A stretch of DNA of 64,000 bases from Siphonodentalium dalli. Its lineage: Eukaryota > Mollusca > Scaphopoda > Gadilida > Siphonodentaliidae. The stretch covers positions 26,788,987-26,852,986 of the forward strand of contig CP136063.1 in assembly GCA_032622095.1 (NCBI GenBank), written 5' to 3'. The number at the start of each line of letters is the position of its first letter. Position 1 is the stretch's first letter. The position numbers and the translations under genes were made by a program. Below the pieces are notes generated by a model. It was not told the origin of the DNA. It saw only the letters and a program-made list of their open reading frames with translations, and searched no databases. Shown piece by piece: positions 22,801 to 34,916 of the stretch.

Positions 22801-23867
22801 AGGGCAAAAAACAAACTCAACGTATGTCTGCTATGCATAAAAAAACATTACGGTTCACATTGGGGGGGGGGGGTGGTGATGTGGTTATATATGCATCAGT
22901 TAATCTGTACGATTTGTTTTGAGCGTTGCGTTTTTGTGTAATTACATAAAAATGACATTCATTTAGCGAAACGTGTTGCCACGCAAACATTTCAACAATG
23001 GAATTCCTTGGATACCTGGTGCGAAAAGCCGTATTAATGTTGGTTATTTAGTCTTGGTCGTGTTTCCGAATGACAGAGTAATGTCAATACGTATATTGGA
23101 GAGGGGTAAAGTCAACTACTGAGTTATCACGAACAGTGCGTGAGCACCAGCACAATAAAGGTGTGATATAAGATGCTATAAATAATTAAATAGTGTAAAT
23201 TCAACTTGACAATTAAGTCATTGAATGTACACCGACCGGCAAATAAACATGGTTCATATTTTGAGGGAGGGGGGTAATTATATATGCATTAGTTCACATT
23301 TTGGGGGAGGGGGTGATTATATACGCAGTAGTTATTCCCTATGATTTGTTTGGAGTTTTGCGTTGTTATATGACCACATAAAAGTGATTCGCATGTAACA
23401 AAATGTGTTGCTTAAGGGAACATTCCAACAATGGAATTCCTCGGATACCACCTACGAATAGGCGTATTAATATTGGTTGTTCAGTCTTGGCCGTGTTTCC
23501 GTATAACCAAGTATTGTCATTGTCTTAACATATGGGGGGGGGCTGGCTAGTAAATAATCACAGCACCCATGGTCTGGTCAGCACAATACACATGTGATAT
23601 ATATGTTCAGACCGCCTTTTCGACCGGATGAGATTTAGTTTTAAGGTGGGTGGGCATGATGTGACATTTAGATTTTTTTTTTTCGCTATAACCAATAATT
23701 TGGGTGAAATTGGTTCATTTTATTGAAACCACAGTACTTATATTGACCTTATTTCCCATTAGCACTGAAGAAACACTATATCTGTTATATATAAAAGTTA
23801 TCGGTGTATGTCAGAGACTTAAATGGACATTGTGCGTTGAAGGGGGATAACTCTATTTTTCCCTTAA
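22801..23867. repeat. Diverged tandem duplication right of the satellite
   Basis: About 245 bp at 22860-23105 is repeated at 23285-23530. Shared words include ATGGAATTCCT.GGATACC, CGTATTAAT.TTGGTT and GTCTTGG.CGTGTTTCCG. Each copy follows a G-rich run. Nothing coding is visible. Confidence 0.75.
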
Positions 23868-24495
23868 GGTAGCAGTACACGATTTCACGAGTTGTAGGGG
23901 GTCTGAAAAATAGAAAAATAAGTATCTGGGGGGGCATAACAGCCTGTGTATCCTGTGTATTTACTGGTTTGAAGGTTTAATTATTTTACAAAACTGGGAA
24001 AGTGAAAAATTTGGATACGCAACAGGGTTTTCGTATTCAGTGGAGGCCAACTCTGTGTTATTTGTTACAGGAAAATAGCCCGATTTCTCTCCCTGAATTC
24101 TGTCATCTGGGCTCGCAAGACATTTTTTTCAAATTGACACGATAACTTTTCTTTTATTTCAAATATTTCTCAGCACTAACATAGCTCTATCAGGTAGAAG
24201 AGGCTTATTTACTGACATTCGCTCTATCATGGTCTGTTTTTGGGTTGAAAATGGTCAATTGGAGTAAACAAAATGGGTAAAATGTAGCGTTTTGTGTGTG
24301 CAGACCAAGGGGCATAACTCAATAACAAATTGTACGAAGAAGCTAAAGTACAGACAAATGATTACACCTAAAATTTCTGTCAAAATTAAAATATGCTTGA
24401 TGGGGCCTATGCCAAAGATAATGGTTCAGCATTGATTTGAAGTACAGTACCCCCTCCCAGGTTGGCAAAATTGTTGGAAATCGTGTACTGCTACC
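23868..24495 (+). mobile_element. TIR MITE, copy right of the satellite
   Basis: Same element as 16658-17310 with identical termini GGTAGCAGTACACGATTTC / complement, 628 bp, direct orientation. The flanking triplets are TAA and TTA, so the target duplication has one mismatch. Small indels separate the two copies, such as the length of the G run. Confidence 0.75.
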
Positions 24496-24909
24496 TTATG
24501 CACTATCCAATATTAAATTGGCTTTATGGCGAACTCGAGTCGATGTATTTCACGTTTCCTGTCGAAGCCTCGGTTTAGTTCTCTTTGAACTGAGGGTCTA
24601 TATTTACATGGGCCGGGACACATTTTCCAGGAGGAGCTATACAACATGGATTGTTTACGGAAACTGATCAACTATTTGGCAAAATATTGTGTGTGTATTG
24701 GGCGATGTTTCGGTCCGCATGAATTACGATGGGGATGAATATGTTGTTTTGTGTGATTTTTGGGACATTTTCGAAGATATCGCGTTTTTCTGGCTCCTAT
24801 CATTGGCTGGTAAACAGCATTAATGTACCAAAAATCATATCGAACAGCATTAATAATGATTTCTAACTCGCCGGAACCATATATATATTTATTAGGAACA
24901 AGCCCTTAA

Positions 24910-25361
24910 CCCTTTACCCAACAGAACGGCCTTGTGCCAATGCATTCTCTTATATATGCGAGTCGACCATAGGTCGCCTCGCATATATAAGAGAATGCAT
25001 TGGCTTAACATATTAAAAATGATAAAATTGTCAAAGAATGTAGAAAAATATTATAAAAATTATTAAAAAATGTAAGAAAAAATTATAAAATTGTTAAAGA
25101 ATGTAAGAAAAAATGGTAAAAAGTGTTAATTTTTTTTTTTTAGGCCAATGCATTCTCTTATATATGCCAGGCGACCTATGGTCAACTCGCATATATAAGA
25201 GAATACATTGGCACAGGGCATAACTGTAACCATCACAATGTGGTCAATGAACCGGTTCCAATGATATCCATATTTGTATGGTGTTATTGAGACAGACGGA
25301 AGATATTTTTAGCTGTTGAAGCTTTATTTGGGCGTTTTTGGCCGTTTTGTTGGGTAAAGGG
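24910..25361. mobile_element. piggyBac-type MITE with two nested hairpins
   Basis: TTAA lies at both borders (24906-24909, 25362-25365) and the ends read CCCTTTACCCAACA inward, in inverted orientation. TTAA target sites with CCC termini are typical of piggyBac elements. Inside are two large hairpins, 24937-25007 with perfect 27-bp arms (GCCAATGCATTCTCTTATAT start) and a related one at 25145-25213. The two are themselves inverted copies, separated by A-rich repeats. Confidence 0.75.
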
Positions 25362-26928
25362 TTAAGACGTTTAGTCCCATATTCCATGAAGTTGTTTACA
25401 TTCAGATCACAATCGTATGATTTATCAGTTTTTACGAGTTCAAAGTTTTTCTGCGATTTCGTTCGTCATTACGTGCCGCTCTTTTTGCGCCCAATGTTTC
25501 CTTTTATCATCCATTTCGTCGCGTGAGTATTCTCTGTTCGCGTAGATGCTAGTATATCGTTCATCATGTGGTCTATCTCTGTTTTTATTGTAGCGGATTG
25601 CGTCCGCTATGATAGTGTTCCTGGTTTCGATGGAGTTTGTAATTAGTTTTATCGGGCGTATATCCATTGAGATGAACTAAATTATAGATTGATGTCGGTT
25701 TTCTCTAACCCCATGTTTAGTAACATCAAAACCAATGTTTGGTGAATTTAACCCAATAATGCAGTTATCGCGTAGGACTTGTTCATTAACCGAGTACCCA
25801 ATCGGGAGTCTATGGATTCTGCCAGTCAGCCATGATGCGCGCATTAGCTGCTCGGAAAGTTTCCTCTTAATGAGGATTTGTTCTAAATTCTAAATTTCCT
25901 ATATACATGTAATCATTAAAGCTCGTTGAAACTAATTTACAGTGGAATGCGATATATAAATGCATCGATTATTCCAGAACGTAACACTAATAACATGAAC
26001 AAATTTTAAATAATCCGAAGTTCACTGAATATGTTCTGCATTGAAAACGTTTAGCCGGAACTTTCTCTGAAGTCAATAAGGATCGCAAGAAAAGTTTCAA
26101 ATCAATGGATCATTGTCTCGCGCGAACACGAATCCAGGAACTGGTGCCATTGGCGTTGGCTATTCCCATCCCAGTTCGTTCCTCGCTTCCTGTCGCCGCT
26201 TCCTGTCGCCGGAAAAGCTCGACTATGCAGATAACGCTCATTAACGTCACTGAGACGTAGGTTATCATATGGTTACGCGATAAACAAACATCAATGTGCG
26301 CTTACTTACTGTTACTTTTGTCTATGTTCATTTGTACCTGAACTCTGCTCTTTGCCGAAGAGCCATTACTGTATTACTATTATCCATACAATTAACAATC
26401 TATCAGATAGACGGGTTCGATCATAAGAAAATAACAGACGCTGATAATCTTATGTGAATTTAACTGTGGTGGTGTCTCAAGATTAAATTGCTGATTGCCG
26501 TTGCCAATTACTAGGACTTAAAATATAGTATTATATTTCTGTAGTTGGTTCGTCGTCAGCCCATTCGTCCCGGCTTCCCTGCAGACCCGCTACTTAGTTA
26601 ATTCCTCGCTTGGCGTTCGTGGACATTCCGCGTGACCTACAAACTGTGGTCATGGGTTGTCAAATATTTGGGAAAATCAAATCATGTTAGAAGAAACATT
26701 TAATATGAGATCAGCAGCGCGACCGTTAAAGCAGTTTGAAATCAATGGCCCATTATTTCGGACGAACTTCAAACCGAAATCGTGGGTTGTTTTCCGTAGA
26801 CCTACCGCTAAATCTACAATCCGGATCGGATGTTGCCAATTGTTCACGGCTATCACAGCATTATAACGACCCGCTCGGCGCGCTAGCGGGCGTACTTGTG
26901 ACGTCACACATAATTTACAGTATGTATT
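25362..26928. other. Anonymous DNA between two elements
   Basis: No exon or known repeat is evident. Frames of 60-90 codons near 25.4 and 26.7 kb overlap on both strands and show no domain. Confidence 0.4.
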
Positions 26929-27060
26929 CCAGGAGATTTTGGTCGACCTCTGCACCCCCCCCAGGACTTAACTTCACCCCACTAATTTTCTTCCTTAAGG
27001 TCTCCTCTAATTTTTTTCACTTGTTAACAAGAAAAAAAAGTGGCCGCAGAGACTCCAGAC

Positions 27061-27940
27061 AAGATGGCGTCCATCATGGCGGCCATTTTTTTTTTAATGC
27101 ACCAGGTCTCTTTGATCGCCGTTATAGTAAAGATGATGTCACATGCCGTCTTGTTTTCCACTCGATTCGTTATGCTAATATACAACCCTTACAAATCAGC
27201 CAAAAATCCGACACCAGAATCCAAGATGGCCGCCGAAATGTGAAAATATGCTATTTTTCTGACATGTTACCACATTTCGTTTGTCTCTGTGGGAAAATGT
27301 TAGAATTTTTGCGTCATGTTATACATTTATCATATAGAGGAGTCATTGGCGAACACATGGGGACCATAATATGCATTCATTGCGGGATATTTTTGTCCGA
27401 TATCACGTTTTCCCAAATGCCGGTATCATAGGTCAAAGCCGAATCTCCGTTAATAACGCGATGTTATGTTTCGAATCAATGAATGTTATTGCTATTATAA
27501 CAACACCCATGCATATATATGTGCAGGAGATACACAAGCTAGGATTTCTCTTATACCTGAGTTGAGGAATATTTACCCAAATCCAAGATGGCGGCCAAAA
27601 TGGCCACCAGAAATAAAAAATCGCCGAAAATCCCTGATTTTAACATTAGTGAGCATTATTGTCATGACAACTCCACACCTGCTTACTATTGTAAGTTGGG
27701 AACACTTAGGCGAAGAACTTTCCTCGCACCATATCCAAATAAAGGTCCCCCAAATCCAAAATGGCGCCCACAATGGCGGACAAATTTTGAAAAATCACCG
27801 AAATTCCCTCATATTCACATCATTGGGCATTATTGTCGAGATAACTCCATCCATGCGTACAGTTGAGTTGGAAAGACTGAGGTGAAGTAATTACCTTACA
27901 TCTCATGCAAGAAATGATTTTCCAAATCGAAGATGGCGGC
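27061..27940 (+). promoter_or_regulatory. Cluster of CAAGATGGCGGCC words in the palindrome arm
   Basis: AAGATGGCG(G/T)CC or close forms occur near 27061, 27074, 27223, 27583, 27756, 27770 and 27928, partly set by a repeat of about 165 bp. They recur in inverted form in the right arm near 30896, 31062, 31220, 35871 and 36030. The word equals the core of the known YY1/Pho binding motif. Binding here is inference. Confidence 0.4.
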
Positions 27941-30900
27941 CAAAATGGCACCCGAAATTTTTAAACACGCCTACATTCCTTTACTTTCTTAGGATAGGCG
28001 TTATTGTTTCGCGATTTCTACCCACCATTACATGTTGATATGTATGAATTATTCATTAGAGTTTGGCAAGTGATACTCACAGACAATATCGCGGCCAAAC
28101 TGGCGGGCAGAAATTGAAAAGTAGCCGATATTATCACATAATAATTTCAACTTTTTGTCATAACATTGATTTGTATAAACGATACGGTACATAATATAAG
28201 CCATCTATTAGTTCCAATGTAAGTCGTAGCCTTTTGGAAGGATGAAAACCCACAATCGCGATGTGGCATTTCAAAATCCATTCTCCACTAAGGGCTCATA
28301 TTGGCCGTAACCGTATATAGGTGCGCCGAATAGTCATATTATGACTTCCAAGAAGCATAACAACAGTACCTGAGCTTATTCTGAATTGCCACATTCAGCA
28401 TTATCTAGACTCGTTTCCGTCTCTTCGTCAGCTTAATCTATCTCACTCACAACAACAGTTCACTACTCTTCTTTGTAAAAGGGTGCCACTAATCGGAATG
28501 TTTCAAACAATACAAATGCCGGTGTCCAGCTCACGTGTTTATTTCGAAAGCTTGGAATTCTTAGCGAGCTTCATTCGTGGTATAGCTTATGGTATAATTC
28601 AGATGCTACATATGGGGTATATGCGTCATCTTGTGCGATACACTATACAGGTATTCGGTCGATGCGTATACTAGCTTTCAGAAGGATCTATCTGCGTATT
28701 GTCAGCGACCTAATGGGGACAACAACGTGTACACCTGGTGAGTCTTCCCAAACAGCCACTTCTCAATATATGGTTCATCAATTCACATACTCATCTAATG
28801 CACTGACGTACCCGGACAACTTCTGTATATGGCTTCGAATGTTGAAAGCCCGACATTTGACGGATGCATTTCTAAGGAGTAGAAGACCATAATGCATAAT
28901 ATACCCCAACTCATTGAACATGATCACAAGAACAAGCTTGTTGGCGTCCAGCAATCGTCTCACCGAACAGATCCAAGCAGATGATAACAATACACACGTT
29001 GCTAGTTTGTGGGTATGTGTCATGATAGTGGAAATGAAATTGGACCATGACTGCACCGCCCCTTATTTTGTTATGTTTTAGATACAGACATGATCTAATG
29101 TGTGGCTTTGCGTTCCTTGTATGCTAAGATTGTATGTTCCCATCCGTTGGAAGCCGTTCTTGAATAACTGGACCAGGATAATGCCATTGGATACTGCGGT
29201 ATAAGCCCCACCAAGACTGGGGTGTAGTCTTAAAGGCGATACCTTTGATATTTGGTTGATATGTCACACCCACGCTAAGTGGTATAGTTCAAGAAAGTAC
29301 AAATGCCATCCACAAAAGGGTGAAATGTTCAACGCGAAGAACATCCAGAGGAATGTTACGTTGATGAGCTCTTGCATTCAGTTCAACAAACGTTGGTACA
29401 CCAAGTGAGTTGTTGGTAACATCACTATTGCAACCATATTACTGCATGAGACATTAACTACTATATTCTAAAGTTATATATATAAAAAGCTATATGATCA
29501 TAAAGGTCGCGTTCCCCAACGTCCACAGCCATTGCCATCGAGACTGTAAATTGTTCTTTAAATACATAGTGCAATAAATGCACCACAGTTCCTGACATTT
29601 TCTTGAATAATACCGCCCACATACTGACACTAACCCCGAGAGAAGATAACACAACACGCATACATTCGTGCTATAAAGACATTATCCTTTAGTCCATCCG
29701 ACTGTTTTGAGGAAGGCTAGCATAGTATTATCCAGACAAAAGTGTACGTAGTTGAATCAGAAAGGCTTCGAAACGGATGTGGAAATATAATCTTACCACA
29801 CCAAATAAAACGACACGCATGACATTCGGTATCTTAAACATGCACCAGGTGTAGGGGTGGTGTATAAAGTGGCCCATTTCATTCCCACTATCATGGCGCA
29901 TGTCCACAAACTAGCACCGCGAGCATCGTTCTTCTCTGCTGGGAGATATTCGACGAGACAATTGCAGGGCGTCACACAGTTTGCTTCGGATAATGGTCAA
30001 GAAGTGTGGGTAGTCTGTACACTATGGTCTTCTCCTTAGCAGATAGACATCTGTCCAAGGGAATGAGACAGCTAGCAACCTTCGAAACACTGTCGAAGTT
30101 GTCCACATATGCCAATGCGTTCGCTGAGTTTGTGAGTTGACGAACCATCTATTGAGAAGTGACTAGCTAACGGGTTCGCCATGTGTACATGTCGTTATCC
30201 CATGGGGTATGAGATACATACATAGAGATGACCTTCTGTAAGCTTGTATTCTCATCCGCCATATGCCTTCCTAGTTCAAGATGACGCACACATATCATAT
30301 TTAGCAAATATTTAAAATCGTAAGCTAGACACCGGAAGTCTAGGACGCCCAGGAAGTGGTGAATACTTTGTCCGTGTGAGCGACCTAGATTTGTCAGACA
30401 AAGAAATGGAAGCTGGTCCAGATAATTATGGACGTGACGTGGCAAATCAGAATCTGTTATCGGGTAATTGTTCTGATATAACTATTCGGTGCACCTACGC
30501 TTACGGCCATTATCGGCGCTAAGTGGAGACTGGATTTCGAAATGCCACATCGCGATATTAATGGTGGTTTTTCATCTTTCCAGAAGGATACGAGCTATGT
30601 TATGCGTTTTGATACCTTTAAGTTGAGCTAGTAGATGGTTTATGTACAATTTCGTCCATACATACCGATATTATGACAAAAAGTTTTAATTAATATGTGA
30701 AAATATCGATTTCTTTTCAATTTCTAGATGCCAATTTAGCAGCGATCTTGGCTGCGAGTATCAATTGCCAAACCCTAATGAATACTTCATGTCACTATTC
30801 CATATCAACATGCAATGGTGGATAGAAATCGCGAAACAATAACGCCCATCGTAAGAAAGTAAAGGAAGTAGACGTGTTTTTAAATTTCGGTCGCCATTTT

Positions 30901-33169
30901 GGCCGCCATCTTCGATTTGGAAAACAATTTCTTGCATGAAATGTAATGTAATTACTTCACCTCAGTATTTCCATCTCAATTGTAAGCATGGGTGGAGTTG
31001 TCGACAATAAGGCCCAATGATGTGAATATGAGGGAATTTCGGTGATTTTTCAAAATCTGTCCGCCATTGTGGGCGCCATTTTGGATTTGGGGGCCTTTTA
31101 TTTGGATAAGTTCTTGGCCTAACTGTTCCCAACTCACAATAGTAAGCAGATGTGGAGTTTTGATGACAATAATGTTCACTGATGTTAAAATCGGCGATTT
31201 TTTATTTCTGGTGGCCATTTTGGCCGCCATCTTGGATTTGGGTAATATTCCTCAACTTAGGTATAAGCACTGTGTAGGAACTGTTACATCGGAAATCGTT
31301 CTATCGCCGGTAGTGTGATGGTTCTTGCCTGATTTGTTACGGTTCCTGATGATTGAAAATAATCATTTTTGTGACAAAATCACGCATAATTATAGATATC
31401 TTGAATATATTAAACTTTTCTGAATGAACAGAGGCTGCAGAAGTGCCGTGTTATCGAAACCTGAACTCTAGACCACAATTAACTCGGTATTAGCGAGTTA
31501 ACGCGTAAATATCAACATGTTACCACTGAAAATCAAGCCACGTGGACGCAATTTCTTTGTTTTTCGTGGCGTATAAAATATGAAACTCATTCTGAAGACA
31601 TACACTGACTATAAAGTGTACCCGTGTTATTCTTTTGTAAAATAGCTGAGAAAGTATCCCGATAGGGGTTGATAATTGGGAGCTGTGACCTCGTAATCAA
31701 CACGGGTGCGTGTTACGGTTCTATTTCAAACCGATCATGGCTGTGACGGTTCTGTCCATGAGATTTATTCGAACGATTTCTGCACTTGGGTCCGAAAATC
31801 GTCTTGTGTATCTGACATTTTAAACCAGATAATGACTATAGCTTATGTAATTTGCATAATAGAACAGGTATATTAAGAAATAACACAATAAATACCTAAT
31901 ACGGGAGATTAAGTGACATTAATAGGCAAAAATAAAATATTGAAAGTCCCGATGAGTATAATATCATAAGCATGCCCGCCTATATAAATGACCAATGGTA
32001 ATATAAATCTACCCTCAGGAGAATATATGTTATATTCATTTACTTAATCTGGGCAATATTGAAAGATCCAGGTGTGACAATATTTCAATGCCAGCGCCAT
32101 CATATTTCCTCCTCTGAAGTCCGCCTGAGTGACATTTACACATGTTTGTCGCCCAGACATGAATATAACTTATGAAATCACGTTCAACTGAATCACTGAT
32201 AGGTTATGACGTGATTGGGATGGGGGGGGGGGGCTTTGGGAGGGGGTGATTAATTGGTATCTATCCCCAACTTTGGTCAAAATGTTCCACAGTTACAAAT
32301 TTCTTATCTTACAATAGATTGGTTTGAAATTTAATACCAACAATCTGTTGAAATTGTTCTCTTAATTTGATTTGACAACAATTTAATAGTGGGGATTTTG
32401 TCGTTTTTAGACTAACATTTGCATACTTTCCTACACTTTAAACATGTAATCAACCATATTTGACATATACAAATGGACACCTCTTCTTTAGAGTTGATCC
32501 AAAACTCATGATGGGTGGACATGAAGTAGGAAGCAGGTGTGATCTAGTTTTCTATATCACATTTACCCCCCCAATTGGCAATAAACTGGTTTAATGGACA
32601 AATAATCTAATTCCATTTAATTAGTATGCTTTGTATTAAATAATGTATGCTCTTTTGCAAAATAAATCATTTCTCTCTCTCTCTCCATCTGTTGGGAACA
32701 TTTCCAATCTTGTGGGGGTGGGGGCCCCAGGGTGGAAACTTCTAACACTTGGGAATCTTGAAGCCAGTCTATATGTTTTTTGCAATTTTCAGGTTCAGAT
32801 ATCCACATTTTCTCACTGGGCCCATGTATCCTGAGTTTCTCCCCCGGTTTGCATGGTGGCCAATCAAAGGCTACTGATCAATTCACTTCAGAATGGTATA
32901 CAATCTAGAGCTATAATGTGTCATGCAGTTGGGGAAAACCAAAGCCCAGGCCTTGTGCATGAGTTTGGTTTGTTTCAAGGGGATGGTGCGGTTGGAAATT
33001 CCAAGGTGGACGCCCCAACATTGGATACCCTCCAGCCCACGTCCCTGTTCACTTGACACGTTAGTAGCGATGAATAATAATGTGCCTTGTAATAGCCAGG
33101 TTCAGACACCCATAATACTAATTTTTAATGATTTATTTGTATGAATGTTTAGCTAATAATTCAAACAAT

Positions 33170-33475
33170 CTGTTACTGCATGTTGAATTTAATAGTTGAG
33201 CATTCCTACAAATGAATCAATAGGATTCAAGTCGCTGCTCTTTATAGCACATTTAGTCATCAAAGAATTAACATCCATATAATAATATTTGTAACTGCAT
33301 GATTCTTTTCTCTTTTTTTATATGTTACTGCTTGTTGAACTTGATAGCTAAGAATTCCTACAAATTAATCAATAGGATTCAAGTCAATTCTCATTACAGC
33401 GCATTTAGTAACCAAAGGTTTAACATCCATATAATAATATTTGTAACTGTAGGATTCTTTGCTTTTTTATATCTT
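33170..33475 (+). repeat. About 152-bp tandem duplication inside the hAT-like element
   Basis: CATCCATATAATAATATTTG and AATCAATAGGATTCAAGTC each occur twice about 152 bp apart. Copies are roughly 85% similar by eye. Confidence 0.75.
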
Positions 33476-33716
33476 CTATTAAAAAATCAGATATCCCTAA
33501 TCAATCTAAAATATGATTGAATGGAAGATTACCGTGCTTGTATATGCTTTAAAAGCTGCATATTCTAGAATTCTAGAACTTAACCTAGATTCCGAAATAA
33601 ACTTCATAAACTGCGTAATCAGAGCATTGTATGGGTGTCAACTAACTTTTAACGTCTTATTTTTGGCTTTTTGTTGAGTAAAATACGTCTATGAAAATAG
33701 ACAACACTAGCCGATG

Positions 33717-34233
33717 TGCCCGGCCCTCTTCGTCCGGGCTATTTAGGGAATTTTTTGTGATCGTCTCCGCCTGGGCAAACTATTGTTTGATCGCCCGGAA
33801 ACATGCCTATATGAGCGAATATGGTCAAGGACATGGTCGCACGTGAAATTGGACCCACCCATATTGTTCCCGGGATCAAAGTAGCCCTACATTATACCAA
33901 ATTTGAGTCGGATTGTTCGAGGTCCAGAAACATGCCTATATGAGCGTATATGAGCGAGGTCAAGGACACGGACGCACGTGGAATTGGACCCGCCCATATT
34001 GTTCCCGTGATCAAAGTAGAACCAGCTACCAAATTTGAGTGGGATCGGTCGAGGTCCAGAAACATGCCTATATGAGCGTATTTGAGAGAGGTCAAGGTCA
34101 AGGACACGGACGCACATATTGTTCACCGGATCAAAGTAGGCCTACACACCAAATTTGAGTCGGATCGGTCGAGTAGTTTTTCGACTCTATAACACAAATA
34201 CATACATACAGAAGTTCCAAAATATATAATAGA
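33717..34233 (-). mobile_element. Helitron-like non-autonomous element 3
   Basis: On the minus strand it starts A|TCTATTATATATTTTGGAAC and ends in a GC hairpin (GCCCGGACGAAGAGGGCCGG), then CATCGGCTAG|T. Both ends match elements 1 and 2, and the A/T insertion context is intact. The interior holds diverged repeats of GATCAAAGTAG.CCTAC and GGTCCAGAAACATGCCTAT. It lies inside the 4.28-kb hAT-like element and is therefore younger than it. Confidence 0.65.
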
Positions 34234-34272
34234 TAAAATACAAGACAGATAACTCTATATAACCCGTCTACG

Positions 34273-34916
34273 CAGGGGGTGGGGGGGGGGGGGGTCGGAA
34301 AAACATTTCAGGCACGTATGGCATTTTTTCCCTTACGATCATTTTTTGTACCCACCCACCCCCACCGCCAAATTTTTTTCCGTTTTCGGCAGTTTTTTCC
34401 GACCATTTTTTGACACCCACCCCCCTTTTAACACTAAAACAGAGATTTTCGGGGGGAAATTCACTGTAAACAGCTGTATATGAATTTCTGTGCATATTAT
34501 TTATCATGGATGTTAACATGGACATGTAAATAGGAATGAGTCATTTTGAGGTCATTCGGCCAAAAAAACATGGCTGCCAGCGGCCATCTTGGATTTCAAA
34601 ATTTGCAACAAAATACAACACGATAACTACCTGCCAGTTACATTATTTATCTTATTGTTATAGCTGTTTTAAGCCAAACTCATTGCAAAAACAGTAAAAA
34701 AAACCTTGCACGATAACTGCCTGCTGTCAATTTACAGTTAGAATTACATTATTTCTCTCATTCAAAGTGGTTTTGAAGCCCAACGCATTGCCAAAACACT
34801 AAAAAACAAGCAGGAATTTTTTTTTTTAGTTGCGGAAAAAATTGCTTGTTGGTGGCTTTAACCATCCACCCACCCCGGCATACGTGCCGGAAAAAAAAAT
34901 TTCACCCCCACCCCTG
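34273..34916. mobile_element. hAT-like MITE with CAGGGG ends
   Basis: GTCTACG lies outside both ends (34266-34272, 34917-34923), a 7-bp or, with one shared base, 8-bp target duplication. The ends read CAGGGG(G)TGGGGG inward, followed by GGAAA and CGGCACGTATG-like words in both arms. Size 644 bp, no ORF. A middle stretch has CATCTTGGATTTCAAAATTT and repeated CACGATAACT.CCTGC blocks. Confidence 0.65.

Noticed and set aside
28483-30445. Host-gene exons in the palindrome core
   Set aside because: Frames in the left and right arms correspond in position but are interrupted differently and show no known domain. They are better read as decayed element sequence.
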